A stretch of DNA of 45,354 bases from Chloroflexia bacterium (lineage in GTDB: Bacteria; Chloroflexota; Chloroflexia; Thermomicrobiales; JALYUS01), in contig JAICIL010000003.1 of NCBI GenBank assembly GCA_025924435.1, positions 1 to 45,354 on the forward strand, read 5' to 3'. Positions 8,330 through 16,300 of this stretch are shown here, one piece after another. The notes beneath the pieces were generated by a model. That model was not told the origin of the DNA, searched no databases, and saw only the letters and a list, made by a program, of their open reading frames with translations. The position numbers and the translations under genes were made by a program. Position 1 is the first letter of the stretch, and each line of letters begins with the position of its first letter.

Positions 8330-8388
8330 CCCCTCTCCATCGCCCCAACGCTTCGATGTTATGAGAACACGGCGGCGATGGAGAGGGG
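8330..8388. repeat. Intergenic hairpin repeat, copy 2
   Basis: CCCCTCTCCATCGCC (8330-8344) pairs perfectly with GGCGATGGAGAGGGG (8374-8388), a 15-base stem with a 29-base loop. It lies between the Rieske gene and the amidohydrolase gene within the same minus-strand operon, so it could attenuate or stabilise transcripts. The stem matches copy 1, while the loop differs. Confidence 0.8.
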
Positions 8389-8413
8389 AGGGGAAGGGAA
8401 TTGTCATCCGCGC

Positions 8414-8821
8414 TCAGACATGGACGACGACGAGACCGTCCTCGACGGTGACGGGGAAGGTCTCGACCCGCGGGTCTTCCTCCTCGGGCGGTTCCACCGT
8501 CACCGCGTACGTTTTCACGCGCACCTTGTGCGGGTTGAAGACCGAGCGACCGGTGGCAATCTCGAACTCCCAGCCGTGCCACGGGCACTTGATGATCTCG
8601 TTCTCGCGGCCATAGACGTATTCGAATGGCCCCAATGCGAGCGTCGTCCCCTGCACGCGCCCGAGGCAGAGCGGCGCGTTCTGGTGCGGGCAACTGTTGC
8701 GCAGTGCGTAGAGCGCACCACCCACATTCAGCACGCCGATGGATCGCCCGCCCGCCGTGATGACCCGGCGGGCGCCCGGCGGCAGTTCGCTCAGTCGGCA
8801 GACGATGTGTTTGCTCGCCAT
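8414..8821 (-). CDS. Rieske [2Fe-2S] ferredoxin-like protein
   Basis: 135 residues. The two Rieske cluster motifs are intact: CPHQNAPLC (Cys-X-His) near residue 45 and CPWHGWEF (Cys-X2-His) near residue 83. The length fits a stand-alone Rieske ferredoxin or oxygenase electron-transfer subunit rather than a dioxygenase alpha subunit, because no catalytic iron domain follows. The start is uncertain between ATG 8821 and a GTG three codons upstream. It probably passes electrons to an oxygenase encoded elsewhere, or serves as a redox partner in this catabolic cluster. The creatininase-family gene ends 22 bases upstream. Confidence 0.9.
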   Translation of the reverse strand: MASKHIVCRLSELPPGARRVITAGGRSIGVLNVGGALYALRNSCPHQNAPLCLGRVQGTTLALGPFEYVYGRENEIIKCPWHGWEFEIATGRSVFNPHKVRVKTYAVTVEPPEEEDPRVETFPVTVEDGLVVVHV

Positions 8822-8843
8822 AGCCCTCACGCTCCCGACGACG

Positions 8844-9632
8844 CTACGGCGCGACCGACGGATCGGTCGTCTTGAACCAGCGGACGAAGGCGGTCAGCCC
8901 CTCCACCGCGTTGGCGACGAGCCGCTCGCCCCGCTCGCGGGAGGCCAATCGCGGGTCGGACAGGCTGCCGGAGGGCGGCGTGACCTCCTCCATGTTGATC
9001 GCCAGCATCACCGGATGCCCCCGGAAGGTGAAGCCATTGAGCGTCGCCGTTTCCTGCCCGAAGTAGGGGAGGCTGCCCCAATCCTCGGCGCGGTCGAGGT
9101 CAACCAGTTCCGGCCGCACATGGCTCATCATCGAGCCGACCGGCTCGCCGCCGTGGCCGATCGGGTTGTCGCCGTACAACTCGCGCATCAGCGGGCCACT
9201 CTGGGCGAAGCCGAGCGGCGCGACGACGGGTACCAGCACGCCGCGCTCCCGCCGGAACTCGCGGATCAGCGTCTGGAGGATCGGCTCATTCCCCTTGTGG
9301 CCGTTGAAGAGGATGATGTGCCGGAACTCCTCGTCGAGCAGGCTGCCGACGACATCGCGCACAAGTAGGCGCAACGTCTCCGCCTGGAGCGTGATCGTGC
9401 CCGGATAGTGGCGGAAATACTCCGAGTAACTGAAGGGGATCGTCGGTGTGACAAGGTCGCCGGTCGCCTGGGCGACCGATTCGGCGATGGCGTCGGTAAT
9501 CAGGTAATCGCCCGTCGGCGAGTGCGGGCCGTGCTCCTCGGTCGAACCCATCGGCACGATCACCGCCGCCCCGCGCCCCCGCGCTTCCTCGATCATCCGC
9601 CAGGATAATTCCGCCGACCGGACGCTCGCCAT
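8844..9632 (-). CDS. Creatininase-family amide hydrolase
   Basis: 262 residues. ATG 9632 is preceded by GGAGGGG at 8 bases; a GTG three codons earlier is less likely. The family (PF02633) metal-ligand motifs are all visible: GSTEEHGPHSPTGDY (residues 29-43), LFNGHKGNE (about 112) and GHGGEPVGS (about 160), with a later Glu in INMEEVTPPSG. Members hydrolyse cyclic amides or formamides (creatinine, FAPy and mycofactocin-related substrates). In this setting it may open a cyclic amide that the neighbouring amidohydrolases process further. It is the first gene of a minus-strand operon with the Rieske and amidohydrolase genes, and a good promoter lies at 9723-9751. Confidence 0.9.
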   Translation of the reverse strand: MASVRSAELSWRMIEEARGRGAAVIVPMGSTEEHGPHSPTGDYLITDAIAESVAQATGDLVTPTIPFSYSEYFRHYPGTITLQAETLRLLVRDVVGSLLDEEFRHIILFNGHKGNEPILQTLIREFRRERGVLVPVVAPLGFAQSGPLMRELYGDNPIGHGGEPVGSMMSHVRPELVDLDRAEDWGSLPYFGQETATLNGFTFRGHPVMLAINMEEVTPPSGSLSDPRLASRERGERLVANAVEGLTAFVRWFKTTDPSVAP

Positions 9633-9722
9633 CGCCGTCACCCCTCCATCCCCTCCGCCGTGCCGGATGCGCGTCGCCGCGCTCGTCTGGTTGGTTGCTC
9701 CACCTTCGTCACCGTATTTTGT

Positions 9723-9751
9723 GGAATATCAGGATCGCTGAACGCTGTCAA
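9723..9751 (-). promoter_or_regulatory. Sigma-70-type promoter for the creatininase operon
   Basis: On the minus strand TTGACA (complement of 9746-9751), a perfect -35 box, is followed after exactly 17 bases by TATTCC (complement of 9723-9728). Transcription would start near 9716, about 84 bases before the creatininase ATG. The region is distinctly AT-richer than its surroundings. Confidence 0.6.
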
Positions 9752-9773
9752 GTTTCGAGGATTCCTCCCCCGG

Positions 9774-9841
9774 CCCCTCTCGTACGGAGTCATCGCCCAT
9801 AGACCGAGGAAGGGATTGCGTTTGCCCGGCGATGAGAGGGG
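9774..9841. repeat. Intergenic hairpin repeat, copy 3 (imperfect)
   Basis: The right arm GGCGATGAGAGGGG (9828-9841) matches the family. The left arm is split: CCCCTCTC (9774-9781), nine extra bases, then CATCGCC (9791-9797). The same CCCCGGCCCCTCTC head precedes it as in the other copies. The insertion in one arm shows that the copies diverge individually. Confidence 0.55.
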
Positions 9842-9865
9842 AGCGTAGGGATTTGCTTGGCATGG

Positions 9866-11116
9866 CTAGCGCCGATCAACGACAACGTTCCCTGCCTGGA
9901 CAACGAACGCGGGTTCTTTCAGGACGCCGAGATCGGCGGTTGGGTCGCCGCGCACGGCGAGGAGATCGGCGGCGCAGCCCGGTTCCAGGGTGCCGGTCAC
10001 GCCGTCCAGTTGGCACGCCATCGCCGCGCGGCCCGTGGCGGCGTGGATCGCCTCCAGCGGCGTCATCCCCGCGCGCGCCAACAATTGCAGCTCCTCGTAG
10101 AAGTCGTCGAACCCCGTGGAGCGCCACCCGGCGTCGTTGCCCGCGACGATCGGCACGCCGAGGTCGTGCAGGTGGCGGATGTTGGCGATATTCTCCTCGT
10201 TGCGGTGCGGCGTCTGCGTGACGATGCGCGCCTCCTGCGGCGTGGCGATGCCTTGCGCGTGCCGCTCCCGCATGACCGCCATCGAGTCCACCATCACCTG
10301 CAAGGTCGCCGTGACGAACACGCCGGACTGCGCGACGCGCGCGGCGACGCCCTCATCGTAGCGCCACGTCGTGTCCGGGGCCATGAAGGAGCAGTGCTCG
10401 ATGTGATCGGTCCCCGCATCGAGCGCGCGGGTGATGGACTCGGTCGCGATGCAGTGGCACGACGCCCGTTTGCCGATCTTGTGCGCCTCGTCAATCGCGG
10501 CGCGCATCTCGTCCACCTCAAACGAAGGAAACTGCGAGTAGGTGCCGACCGTGCCGCCGCCGGAGGCCATGATCTTGATGAAGTCCGCGCCCTCCTTGAG
10601 CAGCAGGCGCGCCGCCGCGCGCATCGCGTCCGGCCCGTCCACCTCGCCGCCAAAATAGCGGCAGTGTCCGCCGGTGATCGTCAGCGGGTAGCCGCTCAGG
10701 ACGAACCGGGGGCCGGGCACGATGCCGGCGCGGATGGCGTCGCGCAGCCGGAACATGAGCGTGCCCTTGCCGCCGCAATCGCGGATCGTCGTCACGCCGG
10801 AGCGCAGCGCGGTCAGCGCGTTGGCGTGCGCCCGCAAGAGGAGCAGTTCGTCCGGCAACTCCATCCACTCCGCGAACGGCGTGCCATCCCCCGGCAGGAT
10901 CGTGTGCGCGTGCGCGTTGATCAGCCCCGGCATGACGGTGTACGCGCCGAGATCGAGGATCGTCGCGCCGCGCGGCGCCTCGCGGGCCGGGTCAACGCGC
11001 GTGATGATGCCCCGTTCGATGGTGAGCGTGATGTTCCGTTGCGGCTCCGCGCCCGTCCCATCAATCAGCGATCCCGCCCGCACCACGGTCACGTTGCCCT
11101 CCGGTGTCCCGCCCAT
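9866..11116 (-). CDS. Imidazolonepropionase-like amidohydrolase (amidohydrolase-1 family)
   Basis: 416 residues. ATG 11116 follows GGGAGGAAGCG. The protein has the composite fold of the amidohydrolase-1 family: a small beta domain formed from the N-terminus (VTVVRAGSLIDGTG) and C-terminus (GCAADLLAVRGDPTADL) around a TIM barrel. Metal ligands appear as VMPGLINAHAHT (HxH, near residue 63), a likely carboxylated Lys in LKEGADFIKIMASGG (near 175), His residues in KRASCHC and DHIEHCS, and the Asp of VAGNDAGW (near 330). This branch includes imidazolonepropionase-like enzymes and Xaa-Pro dipeptidases (prolidase type), so the substrate cannot be fixed. It is separate from the creatininase operon by 233 bases. 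Confidence 0.88.
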   Translation of the reverse strand: MGGTPEGNVTVVRAGSLIDGTGAEPQRNITLTIERGIITRVDPAREAPRGATILDLGAYTVMPGLINAHAHTILPGDGTPFAEWMELPDELLLLRAHANALTALRSGVTTIRDCGGKGTLMFRLRDAIRAGIVPGPRFVLSGYPLTITGGHCRYFGGEVDGPDAMRAAARLLLKEGADFIKIMASGGGTVGTYSQFPSFEVDEMRAAIDEAHKIGKRASCHCIATESITRALDAGTDHIEHCSFMAPDTTWRYDEGVAARVAQSGVFVTATLQVMVDSMAVMRERHAQGIATPQEARIVTQTPHRNEENIANIRHLHDLGVPIVAGNDAGWRSTGFDDFYEELQLLARAGMTPLEAIHAATGRAAMACQLDGVTGTLEPGCAADLLAVRGDPTADLGVLKEPAFVVQAGNVVVDRR

Positions 11117-11256
11117 CGCTTCCTCCCCATCTGCGCGGACAATCACTCGGCACGCAACCCCGCGCGGCGATTCGCCCTGCGGGGTTGCGTCCATTGTCGT
11201 CGCTCGATGCGCGGAATGAAAGAGTGGCGCGGGCGGGATGGCCCTCCCACGGTTCT

Positions 11257-12255
11257 TCACCAGGCGGATTGTTTCCCGGTTGGCAGGAACGGCTGGAGTT
11301 CCGGCCGCTGCTCGATGCTGCGCATCAGCGCGCTCTCCGCCGGGGTGAGCGTGTCCGGCGGCTTCTGCTTCAGCCCCTGATAGCGTTGCAGATTACAGAA
11401 GTTGGAATAGAGCGTCAGCGTGTCGTTGACGAACTCGATGGACGCCTGCTCGGTGTTCGGGTTGCCCCGGTCGAGTTGCGTCAGGAGTGTCGCGACCCGC
11501 TGGGAGTTCACCCATTCCGGCGAGGGGGCGTTGACCGTATCAACCGCGAAGACCGCATAGGTCGCCTCGACGGGCGACTTGGATGGCGTGATGAGCCGCT
11601 CGTTCGATTCGAGTTGGTATTGGCTCCCGTCCACGTCGGCGGGGAAGAGCACATAATTCCCCGGCCGCAAGAGCGGCGTGCCGTGCCGACCGGGCGGGCT
11701 GAGGGAGATCGGGCAGCGCAATACCGGCTTGTTCCGCGTCACCCCGCTCATGAACTTGTCCACCATCCCCGCGAGGGTCGTCGCGATCAGCGTGTAGGGG
11801 AGCGTCACGGGGAAGACCGAACCCGCCGAGGTGGCGAGCGAGTCGAACTTGCTCAGCAGCGTCTCGCGCTCGTGCGGATCGGTGCCGACGTCCACGATTT
11901 GCAGTTCCAGCCAGAGGTGGTCGCGCCCCGAATAGTCCTCGACGACGTACATCACGTCCGCGATGAAGTCGTTCACCACCGTTTTCAGCGGCAGATTCTC
12001 CGCGAAGTAGTGGACGCGCTGGAGCGGCGGCTTGTCGCCGAGCGCGGCGGAACTGAGCACCAGCACGTCGCGGCTGCTGCGGATCAGCCGGTGCAGCGGG
12101 GACTGCGGCGGCTCCGCGACCATGATCGTCCGCAGCGAGACCGTGAACGGCTCCGCCGCGGCGACCGGCGGGGCGGCGGGGTGCGGGTCGTAGGGCGAAC
12201 AGAGGTCCTGCGTGTCGAATGGGACGAACCAGATGGTGTCTTGCCTACCGCTCAT
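11257..12255 (-). CDS. Unrecognised 332-residue protein at the 3' end of the injection-system cluster
   Basis: ATG 12255 was chosen because AAAGGAGC lies 6 bases before it. I do not recognise a family. The protein is soluble, rich in beta-strand pattern in its first 230 residues (WLELQIVDVGTD, GNYVLFPADVDG), and ends in a helical stretch (about 255-315). The segment TLPYTLIATTLAGMVDKF is amphipathic rather than membrane-spanning. It is the last gene of the minus-strand run and lies 117 bases after the cREC gene, so it may be cargo or an accessory factor of the contractile system, or merely adjacent. No signal peptide or catalytic motif is visible. Confidence 0.55.
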   Translation of the reverse strand: MSGRQDTIWFVPFDTQDLCSPYDPHPAAPPVAAAEPFTVSLRTIMVAEPPQSPLHRLIRSSRDVLVLSSAALGDKPPLQRVHYFAENLPLKTVVNDFIADVMYVVEDYSGRDHLWLELQIVDVGTDPHERETLLSKFDSLATSAGSVFPVTLPYTLIATTLAGMVDKFMSGVTRNKPVLRCPISLSPPGRHGTPLLRPGNYVLFPADVDGSQYQLESNERLITPSKSPVEATYAVFAVDTVNAPSPEWVNSQRVATLLTQLDRGNPNTEQASIEFVNDTLTLYSNFCNLQRYQGLKQKPPDTLTPAESALMRSIEQRPELQPFLPTGKQSAW

Positions 12256-12371
12256 CGTATGCTCCTTTCGCCGTGCGCGCCCTTCGTTCCGTGTGCCTCG
12301 ATCCGTATCCGACCGGTGTATCAGCCCCGCCTTTCCCGGTCGCCACCGAATAAACGTCGTGCATGCCGCGT

Positions 12372-12791
12372 TTATCGCCATTCATAGGCCGCACCGAAGG
12401 CATCAATATTGGCGCGCAAGGCTTTGAATGCGCCGTTCGAGCGGATCATCCGGGAGACGGGGAACCGAATAGCGGCGGGGAGCAGGCGGGCGACTTCCTC
12501 CGCTCCCCGCCGATTCATTGAGTGGATGATGACGCGCGCGTCGCTGTTCCGGGATTGCGCAATCGCGCGGGCGACATCCCCGCCGTTGAGTTCGCCGCGC
12601 AAGTGGTAATCGAGCGAAATGATGTCGAAACAAAAGGCGTGCAGGAGCGTGATCGCGCGCCGCCCGGTGTGGACGAGCACCCACGCATGCGCGCGATACA
12701 GCGCGGTGAGCACGGCCTGGCGCTCCTCGGTATCCTCGACGATGAGCACGCGCATCGGCGCGACGCGGGCATCTCCTTCACGCACCGGCAT
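12372..12791 (-). CDS. Cyclic-phosphate-processing-type receiver (cREC) domain protein
   Basis: 139 residues. ATG 12791 has GGAGG 8 bases upstream and overlaps the previous gene by 14 bases. The fold is receiver-like: MRVLIVEDTEERQ (acidic pocket), IISLDYHL with the candidate phospho-acceptor Asp, and a block RVIIHSMNRRGAEEVARLLP. The combination SLDYxL plus IIHSMNxxGA is the signature of the cREC receiver group (PF20274 type), known mostly from stress, nucleotide-signal and RNA-repair contexts, rather than of ordinary two-component receivers. There is no output domain. Coupling to the gene next to the giant kinase-like protein suggests it senses or counteracts that protein's activity. That role is inference. 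Confidence 0.7.
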   Translation of the reverse strand: MPVREGDARVAPMRVLIVEDTEERQAVLTALYRAHAWVLVHTGRRAITLLHAFCFDIISLDYHLRGELNGGDVARAIAQSRNSDARVIIHSMNRRGAEEVARLLPAAIRFPVSRMIRSNGAFKALRANIDAFGAAYEWR

Positions 12792-13353
12792 CAATGTAGC
12801 CTCCCGCCGCGATGGAGAAACAGGCGGCGACGCTCTCGCGGGGAATGTCCTCGCCGGGTAGCAGGTAATCCGCACTCAAATCGCCGTGGAGATACGTCGC
12901 ATAGAAGAGTTCGCCGCCCCCCGAGAAGAGATAGGACACTGCCACTTGCTTGGCCTCTTCGGATGCGAAATCCTCGCGCAGCGTCCAGATGCGCACGTCG
13001 TTGCACACCCAACCGAGGCAGGCACGCAATCGGTGCGGCGGTGGCGCGATCTCGGTCAGTTTGTAGAGCGTCGCATCGCCGTCGGTCGTCAGCGGTTCGG
13101 GCAACACGATGATCGAGAGTTGCTCGCCCCAGACGGCGAGCGGGTGCGTCTCGCCGCCCTCGAAGCGAAACTGGGCGGGGCCGGAATTGCGGGCGAAATA
13201 CTCTTCGGCGGCGAAGCGCGTGTAGGAGCGGAACGCGGCCACGTCGAGCGTGAAGAGACGCTCCACCTCGACGAGGCGGCGTCCGATCGCCGACGCGAGG
13301 CGGGCCTGTTGGTTCGAGGGTAAGAAGGCGAACAACTCGGCGTCCGTGAGCAT
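12778..13353 (-). CDS. Unknown 191-residue partner of the giant kinase-like protein (immunity or chaperone candidate)
   Basis: The ATG lies 15 bases after the stop of the 1443-residue gene, with AGAGGAGA before it, so the two are tightly coupled. The sequence is acidic, has no membrane segment, and starts with a helical segment (MLTDAELFAFLPSNQQARLA) followed by strands and helices. I recognise no family. A small acidic gene directly after a large toxin-like gene is the usual position of an immunity protein, a loading chaperone or an adaptor. The gene also overlaps the cREC gene by 14 bases. Any of these roles is an inference from position. Confidence 0.65.
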   Translation of the reverse strand: MLTDAELFAFLPSNQQARLASAIGRRLVEVERLFTLDVAAFRSYTRFAAEEYFARNSGPAQFRFEGGETHPLAVWGEQLSIIVLPEPLTTDGDATLYKLTEIAPPPHRLRACLGWVCNDVRIWTLREDFASEEAKQVAVSYLFSGGGELFYATYLHGDLSADYLLPGEDIPRESVAACFSIAAGGYIDAGA

Positions 13354-13368
13354 GGATAGCGGTCTCCT

Positions 13369-16300
13369 CTATTGTTGCCGACGCCGGACGATGCTGCGGA
13401 AGCGGTCAATGATATTCGCGATGTCCCCACTCGGCCCCCGGCCCACATTGAAAGCGGTGGGATCGTTGACGAACACCGCGCCGTCCGATGCACGGACGAT
13501 GAACTGGAAGTCCCCGATGTTCGCGCGATTCGCGGTAAGGATAGCGTGGATCCGTTCCAGGTCGGCCACCGTCCGCTCCGTGACGATCTCTGCATGCTGC
13601 GGCGGGCTGAATGGGGCGCTCGAACGACCGATAATGTCTTTGCTGCTCACCCCCTCGATGCGCTCGACGATGATGAATGTTTGCTCGCCGACCCGGCGCG
13701 TGGCGGCATAGACGGTGGGGATGCCGAGGAGTTCGAGGTCCACCAGCGCCTGGGCCTCCCGTGGGAGCCGCCCGCCCCCTTGCTTCACGAGCAAATCGGG
13801 ATGGTCAACGACTTCGTACACCGTACTCGTTCCGCCGCGCGCGAAGAATCCGCCGCGTTCGACCGCTTCGGGAACAATCGGGCGCGATTCCCCCCATGTG
13901 GCGAGTTGGCGAACCCGCGCGAGCGCTTGTTCGGGCGGTAACTGCGCCGCCTGCTGCATCATGCTCGCAACGACGGGGTCCGCGCCGAAGAGCAGACTTT
14001 GCGCGGATGATTGCTCCGCCGCGCCGAGGGATTGATCCGCGAGCACCGTGAGGGTCTGCTCCAGATCGGCAACGGAGGCATTGAACGGCCCATTCAGCAC
14101 GCGCCACACCGCGCCCGCTCCCTGATGCTCCACCGCCGCGAGCAGATGCGCCGACTGGGCAAGTGCCTCCACGTTCCCCCGCGCGGCCAATTCCTCAACG
14201 GTCTCTTGTTCGAGCACGCCGAGCAGCCGCAAGAGGCGCGACATGTTGCCGGCGGGCGTCGCCCCGAGCAATTCTACCAGCGCCGTGCGGCTCGCGCGCG
14301 TGCCGAACAAGTGGTCGAGACCGCGCACGATATGCTCCGGCAAACCGCCCGCCCGCTCCAACACGAGCAGAACGCCCTCCGCCGGAATGCGCTGGCCCGG
14401 GCGGCGCAGGATGTCGAGCGCGCGTGTCTGCTGCTCCGCGCCGTGCCGACCGAGCCGGGCGAGGAATCGTTCGGTCGCGGGGACCGCCCCGCCGAACGTC
14501 CCGTGCAGCAATTCCCACGCGGCGCGCCCCTGCCCCTCGAAGAGGCCGAGGAGATGGGGCGCGTCCGCGAGCGCTTCGAGATGATTGCCGGCGGCGAGCA
14601 GGCGGACTTCCCCATCCGCGAGCAGGTTGAGCGCCTCCAGATAGCGGCGCAACTGCGCGGGCGAGAGCCGGTTGAGCAGGCCGATGATCGCCTCGTCGCC
14701 GAGGTGCGTCGCGGATGCTGCGAGAAACTTTTCCAGCCCGCCGACCGCGCCGCTCGTCAGCGCCTCCGGCGAGAGTTCCAGGATGCGCCGGAAGAGCGCA
14801 AGACGCACCTCGCCGCCCAGTCGCGCGGAGACCTGCGCGATCCGCTCCCGGAACGCCTCCATCAGATCGCGCGACGCCGCCGATTCCAGGAACGATTCGC
14901 ACTGCCGCCCGAGTTTGCCCAGCGCCTCCGCCATGAGCGCCGTCCAGCGCGCCGGGGAAAGCCCGGCGTCGCGCACGCGCTGCACCGCCTCGGCGAGCGT
15001 CTCGAGGCCCGACCGCCCGCCGACGCGCAGGATCGGCTGCAACGCGCCCGCGCCGAACTCGAAGACGACGCCGAAGAGCGCCCCCCAGCCCATCTGCCGG
15101 ACGTATTCGCCGGGGCTTGTCCAGCGACCGCGATCCGCGAGGACATTCACGAGGTCGTGGCTGAACGTCGCGAGCGCCGCCGTGCCCGCGCCGCCGACCG
15201 TGCCGACAACCAGCCGCTCCGCCACCCATCCGCCGACGATCCGCTCCAGCGATTGCGTGCCGATCAGGCGTGCCGCGCCCCGCCCGAGGAACCCCGCGCC
15301 CCGGAAGCCAACCGCCATCAGGTAGCCGTCGAGCGCCGCCGTCAGGAAGCCTTCGAGGGAGAACCGCGCGTCCCCGAACGCGACGCGGAAAAGATAGATC
15401 GCTTCCGACAGGCCGATGGAGATGCCGACCGCGGTGGCGCCGCCCCCCAATTCGATCAGGAAGGCGATCGCGCCGACCTCCCATGCGACGGCGATCACCG
15501 CGATCACCGCGACGCCGATCGAGAAAGCCTCGATCACCGCCGCCTCGTTCTGCAAGACCCACGCGTAGATGAAGAGTTCGAACGCCGAGTCGCGCTCGAC
15601 GCGATGGCCGCCCTCGACCGTCTCCCACGATCCCCGACCGTTGATCCGCTCGACGATGTCGTACGCGACTTCGGTGTACACGATGCCCCGGTCGGCGCGC
15701 TCGGTGAGGCCGACGAGACGGGCGCTCCGCTCGACGGTGATCGCTTCGAAGTCGTCGTCGGTGATGTGCGCGCGCTGGGCGGCGGCGGCGAGGATGGCGT
15801 TCGCCAACTGCTCCTGCGACATCGGGCGCGTCTCCTGGCCGCGCAGCATCCGCTGATAGAGCAGGTCGGTTTCCTCCTCAATCGCCGCGCGCAACGCCTG
15901 CCGCCGCGCCTCCTTGAGACGCTTGCCCGTGCTCGACACCGTGTAGATTCCGGCGACCTCCCCCAGCACCTGCCCGATGCGCAGCCGCCAATCCGGGCGA
16001 TGTTCCAGCCAGATTTCGCCCTCGCGGGCCAGGTAGGTATGCGAGAGGGTGCGGCGGTATTGCGCATTCCAGAACTCGATCATCTGGCGGATGCGCGGGT
16101 GGCTCGCGTAGCGCGTCTGGAGGGCGAGCCGCACCACGTAGAGCGACAGATCGGCGACGAATGCCCGATCGAGCAGGGTGAACAGGCGGTCGAACAGGCC
16201 GCGCGCTTCGAGTTCCGCGAGCAGGAATTCGAAGGCCACCGCGCGGGGGATCACGAGATTGGGGTGGGTTTCTTCGTAGTTTCGCCGCAAGAAACCGAGG

